Below the pieces are notes generated by a model. That model did not search any database, had not been told where the DNA came from, and saw only the letters and a program-made list of their open reading frames with translations. Both the position numbers and the translations under genes were made by a program. A stretch of 64,000 bases of DNA from assembly GCA_020161265.1 (NCBI GenBank), contig JAIUOC010000006.1, forward strand, positions 1 through 64,000, given 5' to 3'. Position 1 is the stretch's first letter. The number at the start of each line of letters is the position of its first letter. Source of the stretch: Chloroflexota bacterium. GTDB lineage: Bacteria > Chloroflexota > Chloroflexia > Chloroflexales > Herpetosiphonaceae. This document shows, piece after piece, positions 9,458 through 18,041 of this stretch.

Positions 9458-9652
9458 ATGACTTTGCGTATTACTTATAAAAAGAGTTCAATCGGCTATA
9501 GCCAAGCGCAAAAAGATACCGTGCGCTCACTCGGCTTGCGCAAATTGAACCAAGTGGTCGAACTTCCAGATACTCCGGTTGTCCGTGGGATGATCTTCAA
9601 GATCAAGCACTTGGTAACTGTCGAGGAAGTGACTGCGACGGAGGCCAAGTAA
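9458..9652 (+). CDS. rpmD: 50S ribosomal protein L30
   Basis: L30 is a small late-assembly protein of the 50S. The 64 aa product [58 protein letters not shown] matches the family. The start is 2 bp after rpsE, and the stop overlaps the rplO ATG (TAATG). Confidence 0.96.
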
Positions 9653-10104
9653 TGAAATTGCATGATCTGAAGCCAGCACCAGGCTCAACTCGCAAAAGCA
9701 AGCGCGTTGGTCGTGGTCATGGTTCGGGCAAAGGTAAGACCTCTGGTAAAGGTATGATGGGTCAAAAGGCTCGTTCAGGGCCAAACCCCTACCCACACTT
9801 TGAAGGTGGTCAAAATCCTTTGGTCCGCCGGATGCCCTACAAGCGTGGCTTTACCAACCGTTTCCGGGTTGAATATACCGTCGTCAATGTCGGTGATTTG
9901 ATCGAATGGAACAATGGCGATGTAACGCCAGAAGCACTGCGCGAAGTCGGCTTGATCAAAAACCTCAAGCAACCGATCAAAGTCCTCGGCGATGGCGACC
10001 TGAACGTAGCCCTCAAGGTGCGTGTCCACAAGGTTAGCGCCAGCGCTCGCCAAAAAATTGAGGCTGCGGGCGGTTCAGTTGAACTGATTGACGCTGCCGC
10101 CTAA
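9652..10104 (+). CDS. rplO: 50S ribosomal protein L15
   Basis: L15 reaches deep into 23S rRNA with a basic N-terminal arm. The 150 aa product starts [34 protein letters not shown] and continues [20 protein letters not shown]. The C-terminal globular part ends [20 protein letters not shown]. It overlaps rpmD by one base, so the two are probably translationally coupled. Confidence 0.96.
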
Positions 10105-10118
10105 ACAATGGTGATGCG

Positions 10119-10185
10119 ATGACCTTCTCTTGCGACGGCGTAGCGGGCTCTGCCCAAGGCTACGCCGTTTGCAAATGAAGGTCAT
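10119..10185 (+). promoter_or_regulatory. long nested stem-loop between rplO and secY
   Basis: ATGACCTTC (10119-10127) pairs exactly with GAAGGTCAT (10177-10185). Inside it ACGGCGTAGC (10135-10144) pairs exactly with GCTACGCCGT (10159-10168). The fold spans nearly the whole 105 bp spacer and ends before ACAGGAG of secY. It is the most convincing spacer fold in the cluster. There is no T-run, so attenuation, processing or translational control are all only possibilities. Confidence 0.6.
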
Positions 10186-10209
10186 TCGTGCATTACACAG
10201 GAGAATTCG

Positions 10210-11529
10210 ATGCTTCAAGCTGTGGTCAACGCGCTTAAAATCGCCGAAGTGCGTAAGAAAATTTTGTTCACCATGATGATGCTGGTGATCTTCCGCTTTA
10301 TCGCGGCTATCCCAGTGCCAGGGGTCGATACAGCCGAACTCGATCGGTTGTTTAATGGTCAGTTGCCGTTGAGCGATTTGGCTAACTTCCTCAACTTGCT
10401 CTCGGGTGGGGCGTTGCGGCAGTTCTCGGTCGCAGCCATGGGGGTCTATCCCTACATCACGGCTCAAATTATTATGCAGTTGCTGATTCCGTTGATCCCA
10501 GCGCTGGAGCAATTGAGCAAAGAGGGTGAGCAGGGCCGCAATCGTATTCAGCGCTATCAGTATTTCCTCACTGTGCCCTTGGCCTATCTCCAAGGCTATG
10601 GCCAAATTAAATCCTTGATCAACAGCGGGATTAATTTGTTCGGTACGTTGAATTTCAGTATCACCGAAAACTTCTTCCAAACCTTCTCGATCTTGACGAT
10701 TATGGTTGCTGGCTCGATGTTCTTGGTTTGGATGGGTGAGTTAATCGACGAACGTGGGATTGGTAATGGTCTCTCGATGATTATCTTCGGCGGGATTGTT
10801 ACGGCGCTGCCAAGTATGGTCTATCAAGCTATCACCACCTCAAGCTCAGGCAATAACGTAATCGGCGGGATTTTGCTGCTGATCGTAACCTTGGCCACTG
10901 TGGTTGGGATTGTGTTGATCACCGAAGGCCAACGCCGCATTCCAGTTCAATATGCCAAGCGCGTGCGCGGCAACAAGGTCTATGGCGGTCAATCAAGCCA
11001 CTTGCCATTAAAGGTCAATATGGCTGGGATGATTCCCTTGATCTTCGCCCAAAGCATTTTGATTTTCCCCAGCACCGTTGCTTCCTACTTCTGGAATCCC
11101 AATGGTTCGGGCTTCTTCAATGGCGTTGCCAACTTCTTCGTCAATAGCTTTGGCCCGAATGGCTTGGCCTTTACCTTGGCGATGTTTGTGTTGGTCTTGC
11201 TCTTCACCTACTTCTATGCCTTGGTGATGTTCAACCAACAAAACTTGCCTGAAATGTTGCAACGCAACGGCGGCTTTATTCCAGGCATTCGCCCAGGTCG
11301 CAACACCGAAGTTTATCTGACCAAAGTCTTGAACCGCATCACCTTGATTGGCGCGGTTGGCTTGGCGGTGGTTGCAGCCTTGCCCTATTTTGTGCAACAA
11401 ATTACCGGCTTGCAAATTGGCTTTAGCAGCACCGGTTTGTTGATTGTGGTTGGTGTGGCGGTCGATACCATGCGCCAACTCGAAGCCCAAATGATGATGC
11501 GCAATTATGAAGGCTTCATCTCGCGCTAA
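10210..11529 (+). CDS. secY: protein translocase subunit SecY
   Basis: SecY is the channel of the Sec translocon in the inner membrane. The 439 aa product has ten hydrophobic segments. It shows FTMMMLVIFRFIAAIPVPGVD in TM1, the GVYPYITAQIIMQLL plug/TM2 region, the cytosolic loop EGQRRIPVQYAKRVRGNKVYGGQSSHLPLKVNMAGMIPLIFA and the late QRNGGFIPGIRPGRNTEVYL. Length is normal. It lies in the conserved rplO-secY-adk order. Confidence 0.97.
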   Translation: MLQAVVNALKIAEVRKKILFTMMMLVIFRFIAAIPVPGVDTAELDRLFNGQLPLSDLANFLNLLSGGALRQFSVAAMGVYPYITAQIIMQLLIPLIPALEQLSKEGEQGRNRIQRYQYFLTVPLAYLQGYGQIKSLINSGINLFGTLNFSITENFFQTFSILTIMVAGSMFLVWMGELIDERGIGNGLSMIIFGGIVTALPSMVYQAITTSSSGNNVIGGILLLIVTLATVVGIVLITEGQRRIPVQYAKRVRGNKVYGGQSSHLPLKVNMAGMIPLIFAQSILIFPSTVASYFWNPNGSGFFNGVANFFVNSFGPNGLAFTLAMFVLVLLFTYFYALVMFNQQNLPEMLQRNGGFIPGIRPGRNTEVYLTKVLNRITLIGAVGLAVVAALPYFVQQITGLQIGFSSTGLLIVVGVAVDTMRQLEAQMMMRNYEGFISR

Positions 11530-11560
11530 GAAACGCTAACTGCTGTGGGCAGGCGGCGCT

Positions 11561-11584
11561 ATGGCGAACAACGGCGTTCGCCAT
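11561..11584 (+). promoter_or_regulatory. hairpin between secY and adk
   Basis: ATGGCGAA (11561-11568) is the exact reverse complement of TTCGCCAT (11577-11584), with an 8-base loop. It precedes the GAGGAG of adk by about 15 nt. It lacks a T-run, so it is not a standard terminator. Confidence 0.5.
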
Positions 11585-11615
11585 CCTTTGCTGACTCACC
11601 GAGGAGCACTGACCT

Positions 11616-12272
11616 ATGAACATCATTTTGCTTGGTTCGCCTGGAGCGGGCAAAGGAACCCAGGCAACTGAGTTGGAAGCAGCAACCGGCATGAAGCATA
11701 TTGCTAGCGGCGATATGTTTCGGGCGGCTGTGCGTGAAGGCACACCACTGGGCAAACTCGCCCAATCGTATCTCGATAAAGGCGAGCTTGTGCCCGATGA
11801 TGTTGTGATTGGCATGGTTTTGGAACGGGTACGCCAACCCGATTGTGAAAATGGGGTGATTTTCGATGGGTTTCCACGAACGCCTCAGCAAGCCGAAGCC
11901 CTGCAAGCAGCCCTAGCTGAACATAACGATGCGATCAACGCAGTGTTGTTGCTGCATGTCGATAAAGATGTGCTGATTCAACGAGTGATTGGGCGCTGGA
12001 CTTGCAGAAAATGTCAAGCTGTATATAATACATACTTCCGAGCACCAAAAGTCGAGGGTGTTTGTGATCTCTGCGAAGGCGATTTGTACCAACGCAGCGA
12101 TGATAACCTTGAGACGATCAACCATCGACTTGATGTTTACGAAGCCCAAACATCGCCATTAATTGCCCATTATCGCACGCAAGGAATCTTGCATGAAATT
12201 GATGGCCTCGGCGATATCGACGATATTACTGCACGCATGGTTCAAGCAATTGAATCGGCAAAGCCGTGCTAA
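11616..12272 (+). CDS. adk: adenylate kinase (zinc-type LID)
   Basis: Adenylate kinase interconverts ATP + AMP and 2 ADP in the cytosol. The P-loop GSPGAGKGTQ is at residues 7-16, followed by the AMP site IASGDMFRAAVREGT and FDGFPRTPQQAEAL. The LID holds CRKCQAVYN...CDLCEGDL, four Cys that can bind zinc, giving the long-form kinase of 218 aa. In many bacteria map follows adk in this position; here infA comes next after 195 bp. Confidence 0.97.
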   Translation: MNIILLGSPGAGKGTQATELEAATGMKHIASGDMFRAAVREGTPLGKLAQSYLDKGELVPDDVVIGMVLERVRQPDCENGVIFDGFPRTPQQAEALQAALAEHNDAINAVLLLHVDKDVLIQRVIGRWTCRKCQAVYNTYFRAPKVEGVCDLCEGDLYQRSDDNLETINHRLDVYEAQTSPLIAHYRTQGILHEIDGLGDIDDITARMVQAIESAKPC

Positions 12273-12277
12273 ATTTG

Positions 12278-12330
12278 TGGTATAGTAATAGGTACCGATG
12301 CAGAAGCATGGGCCGACGGCCTATGCTTCT
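12278..12330 (+). promoter_or_regulatory. possible promoter plus hairpin upstream of infA
   Basis: TGGTATAGT (12278-12286) fits an extended -10 box. About 15 bp later AGAAGCAT (12302-12309) pairs exactly with ATGCTTCT (12323-12330), with GGCC/GGCC pairing inside. The hairpin would be at the very 5' end of a transcript for infA-rpmJ-rpsM-rpsK-rpsD-rpoA-rplQ. No T-run follows. A separate alpha-operon promoter is plausible but unproven. Confidence 0.4.
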
Positions 12331-12467
12331 AGCTTGCTGCGTATGCTATACACCGTCTGCTGGCGTATTGCACAGCCCAGTGACGGGTTATCCTTTGGGG
12401 CAATCGCGCACCACTCGCAACGCATGCGACCATTGCCACCGCTGATGTGCTAGTTTTAAGGAGTTAT

Positions 12468-12689
12468 ATGGCCAAGAAGAAGGATGTCATTGAGGTCGAG
12501 GGCGTTATTACTGAGCCACTGCCAAACGCGATGTTTAAAGTAGCGTTGGATAACGGGCTGGAAGTATTAGCACATGTCTCTGGCCGGATTCGGATGAATT
12601 ATATTCGGATTCTCAAAGGCGATCGCGTGCTAGTCGAACTCTCGCCCTATGATCCGACTCGTGGCCGTATTACTTATCGGTACAGATAA
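12468..12689 (+). CDS. infA: translation initiation factor IF-1
   Basis: IF-1 is an OB-fold protein that covers the ribosomal A site during initiation. The 73 aa product [73 protein letters not shown] matches the family completely. The ATG at 12468 follows AAGGAG. The frame is open earlier without homology. Confidence 0.97.
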   Translation: MAKKKDVIEVEGVITEPLPNAMFKVALDNGLEVLAHVSGRIRMNYIRILKGDRVLVELSPYDPTRGRITYRYR

Positions 12690-12769
12690 CACACTGACCA
12701 CCGCAACCAATGCCTCGGGCCGAAGCGGACTGGGGGTTGGATTGTTGTGTGTCTACGAGCGAGGTTCCG

Positions 12770-12886
12770 ATGAAAGTTCAACCATCAGTTAAACCACGCT
12801 GTGAATATTGCCGGGTCATTCGTCGTAAGGGCGTTGTCCGCATCATTTGCAGCCGCACCCCGAAGCATAAGCAACGGCAAGGCTAA
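12770..12886 (+). CDS. rpmJ: 50S ribosomal protein L36 (zinc form)
   Basis: This 38 aa gene is easy to miss because of its size. It reads [38 protein letters not shown]. The Cys-x2-Cys ... Cys ... His set is the zinc site of the C+ form of L36. The ATG at 12770 is preceded by GCGAGG. It lies in the conserved infA-rpmJ-rpsM order, 12 bp before rpsM. The 80 bp spacer before it contains CACAC/GTGTG and CAACC/GGTTG inverted arms. Confidence 0.95.
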   Translation: MKVQPSVKPRCEYCRVIRRKGVVRIICSRTPKHKQRQG

Positions 12887-12898
12887 GAGGAGCATCGA

Positions 12899-13282
12899 AT
12901 GGCACGTATTTCAGGGGTTGATATTCCCCGCAACAAACGGGTGGAAATTTCCCTTACCTACATCTACGGGATTGGTCGCACCACCAGCACTGAAATTCTG
13001 GCTCGCACCAATATCAATCCAAATGTTCGGGTCAAAGATTTGACCGAAGACGAAGTGATTCGTTTGCGCGAAATCATCGACCAAGATTACACCGTTGAAG
13101 GCGATTTGCGTCGGGCTGTTCAATTGAACATCAAGCGTTTGATGGATATTGGCTGCTACCGTGGGATTCGTCACCGCAAAGGCTTGCCATTGCGCGGTCA
13201 ACGCACCAAAACCAACGCCCGTACCCGCCGTGGTAAAAAAGGCGCAGCAATCGGTGGCAAGAAGAAAGCTACCAAGAAGTAA
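12899..13282 (+). CDS. rpsM: 30S ribosomal protein S13
   Basis: S13 forms intersubunit bridges with L5 and contacts P-site tRNA. The 127 aa product begins [35 protein letters not shown] and contains [30 protein letters not shown], the tRNA-contacting tail. The ATG at 12899 follows AAGAGGAG. Confidence 0.97.
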   Translation: MARISGVDIPRNKRVEISLTYIYGIGRTTSTEILARTNINPNVRVKDLTEDEVIRLREIIDQDYTVEGDLRRAVQLNIKRLMDIGCYRGIRHRKGLPLRGQRTKTNARTRRGKKGAAIGGKKKATKK

Positions 13283-13324
13283 TTTCCTGAATTTTTATTT
13301 TCAACGCTATTTCGGAGGCCTTGA

Positions 13325-13738
13325 ATGGCGAAACAAGCAAAAGCGGGAGCAGCTCGCCGCCCTCAACGCGGTCGTCGCCGTGAGCGTAAAAATGTGCCGC
13401 GTGGCCAAGCTCACGTGCAAGCAACCTTTAATAACACGATCGTTACGATCACCGACCCAGCTGGCAACGTGGTTTGCTGGAGCAGCGCTGGCGCAAGTGG
13501 CTTCAAAGGCTCGCGCAAAAGCACTCCTTATGCAGCCCAAGTAACTGCTGAACAAGCAGCACGCAAAGCCATGGATAACGGCATGCGCGTCGTCGAAGTG
13601 TATGTAAAAGGCCCAGGCGCTGGCCGTGAATCAGCGGTGCGGGCACTGCAAGCTACTGGCTTGTCGGTTATTGCAATCACCGATGTTACGCCAATCCCAC
13701 ACAATGGTTGTCGCCCACCAAAGCGCCGCCGCGTGTAA
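13325..13738 (+). CDS. rpsK: 30S ribosomal protein S11
   Basis: S11 forms part of the 30S platform next to the mRNA exit. The 137 aa product contains [46 protein letters not shown] and ends with [18 protein letters not shown], the standard C-terminus. The ATG at 13325 follows GGAGG. Confidence 0.97.
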   Translation: MAKQAKAGAARRPQRGRRRERKNVPRGQAHVQATFNNTIVTITDPAGNVVCWSSAGASGFKGSRKSTPYAAQVTAEQAARKAMDNGMRVVEVYVKGPGAGRESAVRALQATGLSVIAITDVTPIPHNGCRPPKRRRV

Positions 13739-13741
13739 TGG

Positions 13742-13768
13742 CTTCGCGGCAGCATGCTGCCGCCGAAG
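13742..13768 (+). promoter_or_regulatory. strong hairpin between rpsK and rpsD
   Basis: CTTCGCGGCAGC (13742-13753) pairs with GCTGCCGCCGAAG (13756-13768) with a single bulge and almost no loop. It starts 3 bp after the rpsK stop. No T-run follows. The remaining ~130 bp to rpsD show no clear gene. Confidence 0.5.
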
Positions 13769-13896
13769 TGTGTAGTAGCAACGCCACGATTAAAATACGT
13801 GAGCAGGATGAAGCACGGCTGTTCCTATACGTGGAAATAGGAGTCGGTGTGTAAACTGCCTTGGCAATTAGGAATTGCGAAGGGACAAACAAGAAC

Positions 13897-14532
13897 ATGG
13901 CTCGATATACTGGTCCAGTATGTAAATTGGCACGCCGCGAAGGCGTTGACCTAATGCTCAAGAGCGGTAACAGTGGCCGCAAGGTGCTTGAGCGCCGTGG
14001 GAGCCAGCCCCCTGGCCAACATGGGGCTTCAGTCCGACGACGACAATTGTCTGATTATGGTGTTCAGTTGCGCGAGAAGCAAAAAGTTCGCCGGATCTAT
14101 GGTGTTTTGGAACGCCAGTTCCGCCGCTATTATGGCATTGCGACCCGTACTACCGGCCAAACCGGTGCTGTGCTCTTGCAAATCTTGGAACGTCGCCTCG
14201 ATAATGTGGTGTTCCGCTTAGGCTATGCAGTAACTCGCGCCCAAGCTCGCCAGTTGGTCAACCACGGTCATATTACCGTGAATGGCCGCAAAACCGATAT
14301 TCCTTCAGCCTTGGTTGAAGTTGGCGATGTAATTGGCGTGCGAGCCGAAAGCCGCAAACGCGATTATTTCAAAGATCTCGAAGAAACCAAACAACTCAAC
14401 CGCGTGTCACCACCAAGCTGGTTGTCACTTGACGCTGGCAAGATGGAAGGGGTTGTACAAACCTTCCCATCACGCGAAGAGTTGGATATGTCGATTAACG
14501 AGCAGTTGATTGTTGAATTCTACAGCCGCTAA
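13897..14532 (+). CDS. rpsD: 30S ribosomal protein S4
   Basis: S4 starts 30S assembly and controls decoding accuracy. The 211 aa product begins [24 protein letters not shown]. Only one Cys is present in the N-terminal part, so this is the zinc-free form. The S4 RNA-binding domain is [34 protein letters not shown] (about residues 100-135). The ATG at 13897 follows AAGGGA. It is in the expected place before rpoA. Confidence 0.97.
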   Translation: MARYTGPVCKLARREGVDLMLKSGNSGRKVLERRGSQPPGQHGASVRRRQLSDYGVQLREKQKVRRIYGVLERQFRRYYGIATRTTGQTGAVLLQILERRLDNVVFRLGYAVTRAQARQLVNHGHITVNGRKTDIPSALVEVGDVIGVRAESRKRDYFKDLEETKQLNRVSPPSWLSLDAGKMEGVVQTFPSREELDMSINEQLIVEFYSR

Positions 14533-14574
14533 TCGGACGTAATCGGTATCACTATCCCAGCAGGAGGCGGATAC

Positions 14575-15570
14575 GTGCTAGACATTGCAATGCCCAAACT
14601 CGAATGTGTCGCAGCGGCGGAGAACTATGGGCGGTTCAAAATTGAGCCTCTGGATCCCGGGTACGGGCACACATTAGGGAACGCGCTGCGACGGGTGTTG
14701 TTGTCGTCCATCCCTGGGGCAGCGGTCATCAAGATTAAAATTGATGGGATTTTCCACGAGTTTTCGCCAATTCAAGGCGTGCGTGAAGATGCTACCGAGA
14801 TTGTGTTAAATGTGAAAGGCATTCGTTTGCGCTCCTACGCCGAACGCCCAGTCAAGATGATTTTATCCAAGACTGGCCCAGGCGTGGTGCGGGCAAGCGA
14901 TATTGAATGCCCTTCAAATGTGGAGATCGTTAACCCCGATCACTACATCGCAACCCTCGATAGCTCCGATGCTCGCTTGGATATGGAGTTGACCGTGGAA
15001 CGTCACCGCGGCTATCTGCCAGCTGAAAATCGTGACCCGGTGCCGATTGGCGAAATCCCGGTGGATGCGATCTTCACGCCGGTGCACAAGGTTAACTACG
15101 TTGTGGAACACACCCGCATTGGCGGGATGACCGACTTCGACCGGTTGTTGCTTGAAATTTGGACTGATGGCACGGTTAAGCCAGGCGATGCTCTCAGCTA
15201 TGCCGCGCAAGTGCTGGTTCAATATTCATCGATCATCGCCGATTTCAATCGCTTTGACGATGAACAAGAGCAAGTTGGCGATGCCAATGGTCTGGTTATT
15301 CCCAGCGAGATCTACGATATGCCTATCGAAGATCTTGACCTTTCAACCCGCACCTACAACTGTCTCAAGCGTGCCGACATCACCAAGGTTGGGCAAGTGC
15401 TGGAGATGGACGAGAAGCAACTGCTGGCTGTGCGGAACTTGGGGCAAAAATCAATGGACGAAATTCGCGAGAAATTAATCGAGCGCAATTTACTGCCAAC
15501 CTTGCCTTTCAACTCCGCTATTCTGAACACCAATGTCGCTGCCCGTCTGAACGACGGTAGCGCTGAATAG
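14575..15570 (+). CDS. rpoA: RNA polymerase alpha subunit
   Basis: Alpha dimers nucleate RNA polymerase assembly, and the C-terminal domain contacts UP elements and activators. The 331 aa product has the N-terminal domain (YGRFKIEPLDPGYGHTLGNALRRVLLSSIPGAAV) and the C-terminal HhH domain (LDLSTRTYNCLKRADITKVGQVLEMDEKQLLAVRNLGQKSMDEI). It starts at GTG 14575, 7 nt after AGGAGG; a later ATG (14590) has no such site. Confidence 0.97.
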   Translation: MLDIAMPKLECVAAAENYGRFKIEPLDPGYGHTLGNALRRVLLSSIPGAAVIKIKIDGIFHEFSPIQGVREDATEIVLNVKGIRLRSYAERPVKMILSKTGPGVVRASDIECPSNVEIVNPDHYIATLDSSDARLDMELTVERHRGYLPAENRDPVPIGEIPVDAIFTPVHKVNYVVEHTRIGGMTDFDRLLLEIWTDGTVKPGDALSYAAQVLVQYSSIIADFNRFDDEQEQVGDANGLVIPSEIYDMPIEDLDLSTRTYNCLKRADITKVGQVLEMDEKQLLAVRNLGQKSMDEIREKLIERNLLPTLPFNSAILNTNVAARLNDGSAE

Positions 15571-15584
15571 ACGAGGATCGTTTC

Positions 15585-15932
15585 ATGAGACACCGCAAGT
15601 CTGGCAAGAAGATGGGCCGGCCAACGGCTCAGCGCAAAGCCTTATACCGCAGCTTGATGATTGCGATTATTGAGCATCGCGGCATTACAACCACTGATGC
15701 CAAGGCCCGCGCAGTTCAACCAGAAGTTGAAAAATTGATTTCATTGGGTCGCTTTGATACTCCCCACAATCGCCGGATGGCGCTTTCGAAGCTGCACAGC
15801 AAGATTGCCATGAACCTTTTGTTCCAAGTGGCTCCTGCTTACGCCGAACGCCCAGGTGGTTACACGCGGATTGTCAAGATGGGCTTCCGCAAAGGCGACG
15901 CTGCGGAAATGGCTCGGATTGAATTGGTCTAG
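15585..15932 (+). CDS. rplQ: 50S ribosomal protein L17
   Basis: L17 sits near the tunnel exit on the 50S surface. The 115 aa product begins MRHRKSGKKMGRPTAQRKALYRSLMIAIIEH and includes the family signature ITTTDAKARAVQPEVEKLISLGR and GGYTRIVKMGFRKGDAAEMARIELV. It follows rpoA by 14 bp and ends 8 bp before truA. Confidence 0.97.
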   Translation: MRHRKSGKKMGRPTAQRKALYRSLMIAIIEHRGITTTDAKARAVQPEVEKLISLGRFDTPHNRRMALSKLHSKIAMNLLFQVAPAYAERPGGYTRIVKMGFRKGDAAEMARIELV

Positions 15933-15940
15933 TTTGCCCT

Positions 15941-16759
15941 ATGAGCCGTACTTTAGCATTGTGTTTTGAATATCTCGGCACTGCTTTTTGCGGCTCGCAA
16001 TGGCAACCAGGCGGTCGCGCCGTGCAAACGGAGTTAGAAACCGCTTGGCAACGATTAACAAGCGATACTGGGCGTTGGATTTTTGCCGGTCGTACCGATG
16101 CAGGAGTTCACGCCCTAGCCCAAGTCGCCCATATCGTGAGCGATACGCCGCGCAGTTTGGATACAATTGCTAAGGCAATCAATGCCATTACGCCGCCCGA
16201 TATCAGTGTTCACGAAGCATGGGAGATGCCAACCGGCTTTCACGCTCGCTTTAGTGCCCGTCAACGAACATATCGCTATGTTCTCGATAGTGCACCTGCA
16301 CCTTCAGCTACGCTCTCTGGGCGGGTGCTGCGCCTCGATCATCAACTTGATTGGGTGGCGATGCAGGCGGCCTTGGATACCCTGATTGGCACACACGATT
16401 TTGCGGCGTTCGCTGGCGCTGGTCACGAAGGCTCGACAACTCGCACCTGTATGCTGGCGCAATTACGCCCCGCAGAGTGGCTTGGTCGCCCAGTGACTGT
16501 CCTGCATTTGCAGGCCAATGCTTTCCTTAAGCATATGGTGCGCAATATCGTTGGTACGTTGCTGATGGTTGGCGATGGCAAGCTTTCATTGGAAGCTTGG
16601 CAGGCAATTATTGCTAGTCGCGATCGTCGTAACGCAGGCCCAACCGCGCCCCCACAGGGGTTGTATTTAGAGTCGATTGGCTATGACCCAGCACTTCAGC
16701 CATTGGCGACAAGTTCACGCTGGGATGGCACGACCTATTTTCGGACGTATCAAGGCTAA
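15941..16759 (+). CDS. truA: tRNA pseudouridine(38-40) synthase
   Basis: TruA converts uridines 38-40 of the anticodon arm to pseudouridine. The 272 aa product has the catalytic motif IFAGRTDAGVHALAQVAH, where the Asp is the nucleophile, the FHARFSARQRTYRYVL segment and NAFLKHMVRNIVGTLLMVGDGKL near the end. Length is normal. The rplQ-truA-rplM-rpsI order is widely conserved. Confidence 0.96.
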   Translation: MSRTLALCFEYLGTAFCGSQWQPGGRAVQTELETAWQRLTSDTGRWIFAGRTDAGVHALAQVAHIVSDTPRSLDTIAKAINAITPPDISVHEAWEMPTGFHARFSARQRTYRYVLDSAPAPSATLSGRVLRLDHQLDWVAMQAALDTLIGTHDFAAFAGAGHEGSTTRTCMLAQLRPAEWLGRPVTVLHLQANAFLKHMVRNIVGTLLMVGDGKLSLEAWQAIIASRDRRNAGPTAPPQGLYLESIGYDPALQPLATSSRWDGTTYFRTYQG

Positions 16760-16775
16760 CGATGTGAATACGGGC

Positions 16776-16845
16776 AGGTTGCCAACGCTTCTCATCGCCA
16801 ACCTTACAACGATTTGTGAACATGCCAGCGTGGCATAATTCACAA
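16776..16845 (+). promoter_or_regulatory. two inverted repeats between truA and rplM
   Basis: AGGTTG (16776-16781) pairs with CAACCT (16799-16804). Then TTGTGAA (16814-16820) pairs exactly with TTCACAA (16839-16845) around TGCCA/TGGCA (16823-16827 and 16831-16835). The second fold ends about 10 nt before the GAGGAA site of rplM. Possibly an RNA regulatory site for the rplM-rpsI pair, but no known motif was recognised. Confidence 0.5.
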
Positions 16846-16869
16846 TTCATACACGAGGAATTCAGCAGC

Positions 16870-17304
16870 ATGAAGACTTATAGCCAAAAAGCTTCGGAGA
16901 TTCAGCGCGAATGGCTGGTCGTCGATGCACAAAATCAGGTGCTTGGTCGGCTCGCGACCCAAATTGCAACCCTGATTCGCGGCAAACACAAGCCAACCTA
17001 CACGCCAAGCATGGATGGTGGCGATTTTGTGATCGTGGTCAACGCTGAGAAAATTCGCGTTACCGGCGATAAAGCCAACCAAAAAATTTACTATCGCCAC
17101 TCGAACTTCCCTGGTGGTTTGAAGCGCACCGCTTATAAAGTGATGATGCAAACCCACCCCGAGCGGATCATTTACTTCGCGGTAAAAGGCATGTTGCCAC
17201 GCAATCGCTTGAGCCGCCATATTATCAAAAAACTGAAGGTGTATGCTGGTGAGAGCCATCCTCATGCATCACAATCACCTAAAGTCTATGCGGTGAAAGG
17301 TTAA
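16870..17304 (+). CDS. rplM: 50S ribosomal protein L13
   Basis: L13 is an early 50S assembly protein. The 144 aa product begins [46 protein letters not shown] and carries the [33 protein letters not shown] signature. The ATG at 16870 follows GAGGAA; the frame opens earlier without homology. rpsI follows after 5 bp. Confidence 0.97.
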   Translation: MKTYSQKASEIQREWLVVDAQNQVLGRLATQIATLIRGKHKPTYTPSMDGGDFVIVVNAEKIRVTGDKANQKIYYRHSNFPGGLKRTAYKVMMQTHPERIIYFAVKGMLPRNRLSRHIIKKLKVYAGESHPHASQSPKVYAVKG

Positions 17305-17309
17305 TAACG

Positions 17310-17708
17310 ATGAGTGAACAACGCTATTTCCAAGGCACTGGTCGCCGCAAGACCGCCGTGGCTCGGGTACGCTTGTATCCTGGCACTGGCGAATTTGTGG
17401 TCAATGGCCGCACCTCAGAAGAGTTCTTCGGCGGTCGCGCTTTGTATCAACAATTGATTCGCCAACCGTTGTTGGCTGCCAATCAACTTGGCTCGTTCAA
17501 CGTGTTGATCAAAGTTCGTGGTGGTGGTGATACTGGCCGCGCCGAAGCTGTGCGCCACGGTATTGCTCGCGCATTGGTCGATGCTGATCCAGCATTCAAG
17601 CCAATTATGCGGGCTGCTGGCCTCTTGACCCGCGACGCTCGTAAAAAGGAACGTAAGAAACCAGGTTTGGTCAAGGCTCGCCGCGCCAAGCAATACACCA
17701 AGCGGTAA
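17310..17708 (+). CDS. rpsI: 30S ribosomal protein S9
   Basis: S9 sends its basic C-terminal tail towards P-site tRNA. The 132 aa product starts MSEQRYFQGTGRRKTAVARVRLYPGTGEFVVNGR and ends RKKERKKPGLVKARRAKQYTKR, with the invariant final KR. It is the last gene of the ribosomal cluster and is followed by a strong terminator. Confidence 0.97.
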   Translation: MSEQRYFQGTGRRKTAVARVRLYPGTGEFVVNGRTSEEFFGGRALYQQLIRQPLLAANQLGSFNVLIKVRGGGDTGRAEAVRHGIARALVDADPAFKPIMRAAGLLTRDARKKERKKPGLVKARRAKQYTKR

Positions 17709-17737
17709 TTTCGTTACCCTTTGGTGTCGGGTTCTTT

Positions 17738-17784
17738 CCCCAGCCTCGGAGCTTCGGTTCTAAGGCTGGGGTTGGTTTTTTTTT
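17738..17784 (+). terminator. rho-independent terminator of the ribosomal cluster
   Basis: CCCCAGCCT (17738-17746) pairs exactly with AGGCTGGGG (17763-17771), followed by TTGG and a run of nine T. It is 29 bp after the rpsI stop and is the first classic terminator in the window, so rpsJ to rpsI may be transcribed without an obvious intrinsic stop. Confidence 0.9.
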
Positions 17785-17785
17785 A

Positions 17786-18041
17786 GGGGTCAGGATTCAG
17801 GGGTTAGGCTAACGAAACCGCGAAGAACGCGAAGAGCACAAAGGCTGATTTTTAGCCACAGATTGGCACAGATTGACCTGATTAGCTGCAAATTTCCAAA
17901 CAGTTCAGTATTTATAACACGCTGCACCTCTGCGTTAAATACCTATTCGTTTAACGCAGAGGTGCAGCGTAAAATTCCCGATCCCCGATCCCCAGCTACC
18001 GATCCCCATTCTCTATGCTCTATGTTCTATGCTCTATATTC
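17786..18041. repeat. intergenic composite repeat block 1
   Basis: This gene-free stretch between rpsI and the ABC-F gene is built of short words that recur in other spacers. They are an AGGGGTCAGG word (17786), AACCGCGAAGAACGCGAAG (17817), a TTAACGCAGAGG-type word (17930-17960), GATCCCCGATCCCC (17980) and CTCTATGCTCTATGTTCTATG (18012-18035). No ORF with coding character was found. It includes the 21 bp inverted repeat listed separately. Confidence 0.65.
17919..17970. repeat. 21 bp perfect inverted repeat
   Basis: The segments 17919-17939 and 17950-17970 are exact reverse complements (arms ACGCTGCACC...GTTAAA) separated by 10 bases. It lies between convergent genes. It contains the GCAGAGG word found in other spacers of this window, but only here in both orientations. 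It has no T-run, so it may be a dispersed palindromic element rather than a terminator. Confidence 0.7.

Noticed and set aside
10075..10680. Minus-strand ORF of about 200 codons opposite rplO/secY
   Set aside because: It is the antisense shadow of two certain genes, has no ribosome site and its translation is rich in Gln/His as expected from a mirrored hydrophobic gene.
17786..18041. tRNA or small RNA gene in the spacer after rpsI
   Set aside because: The long inverted repeat does not fit a cloverleaf, and no TTCGA loop or acceptor pairing was found.
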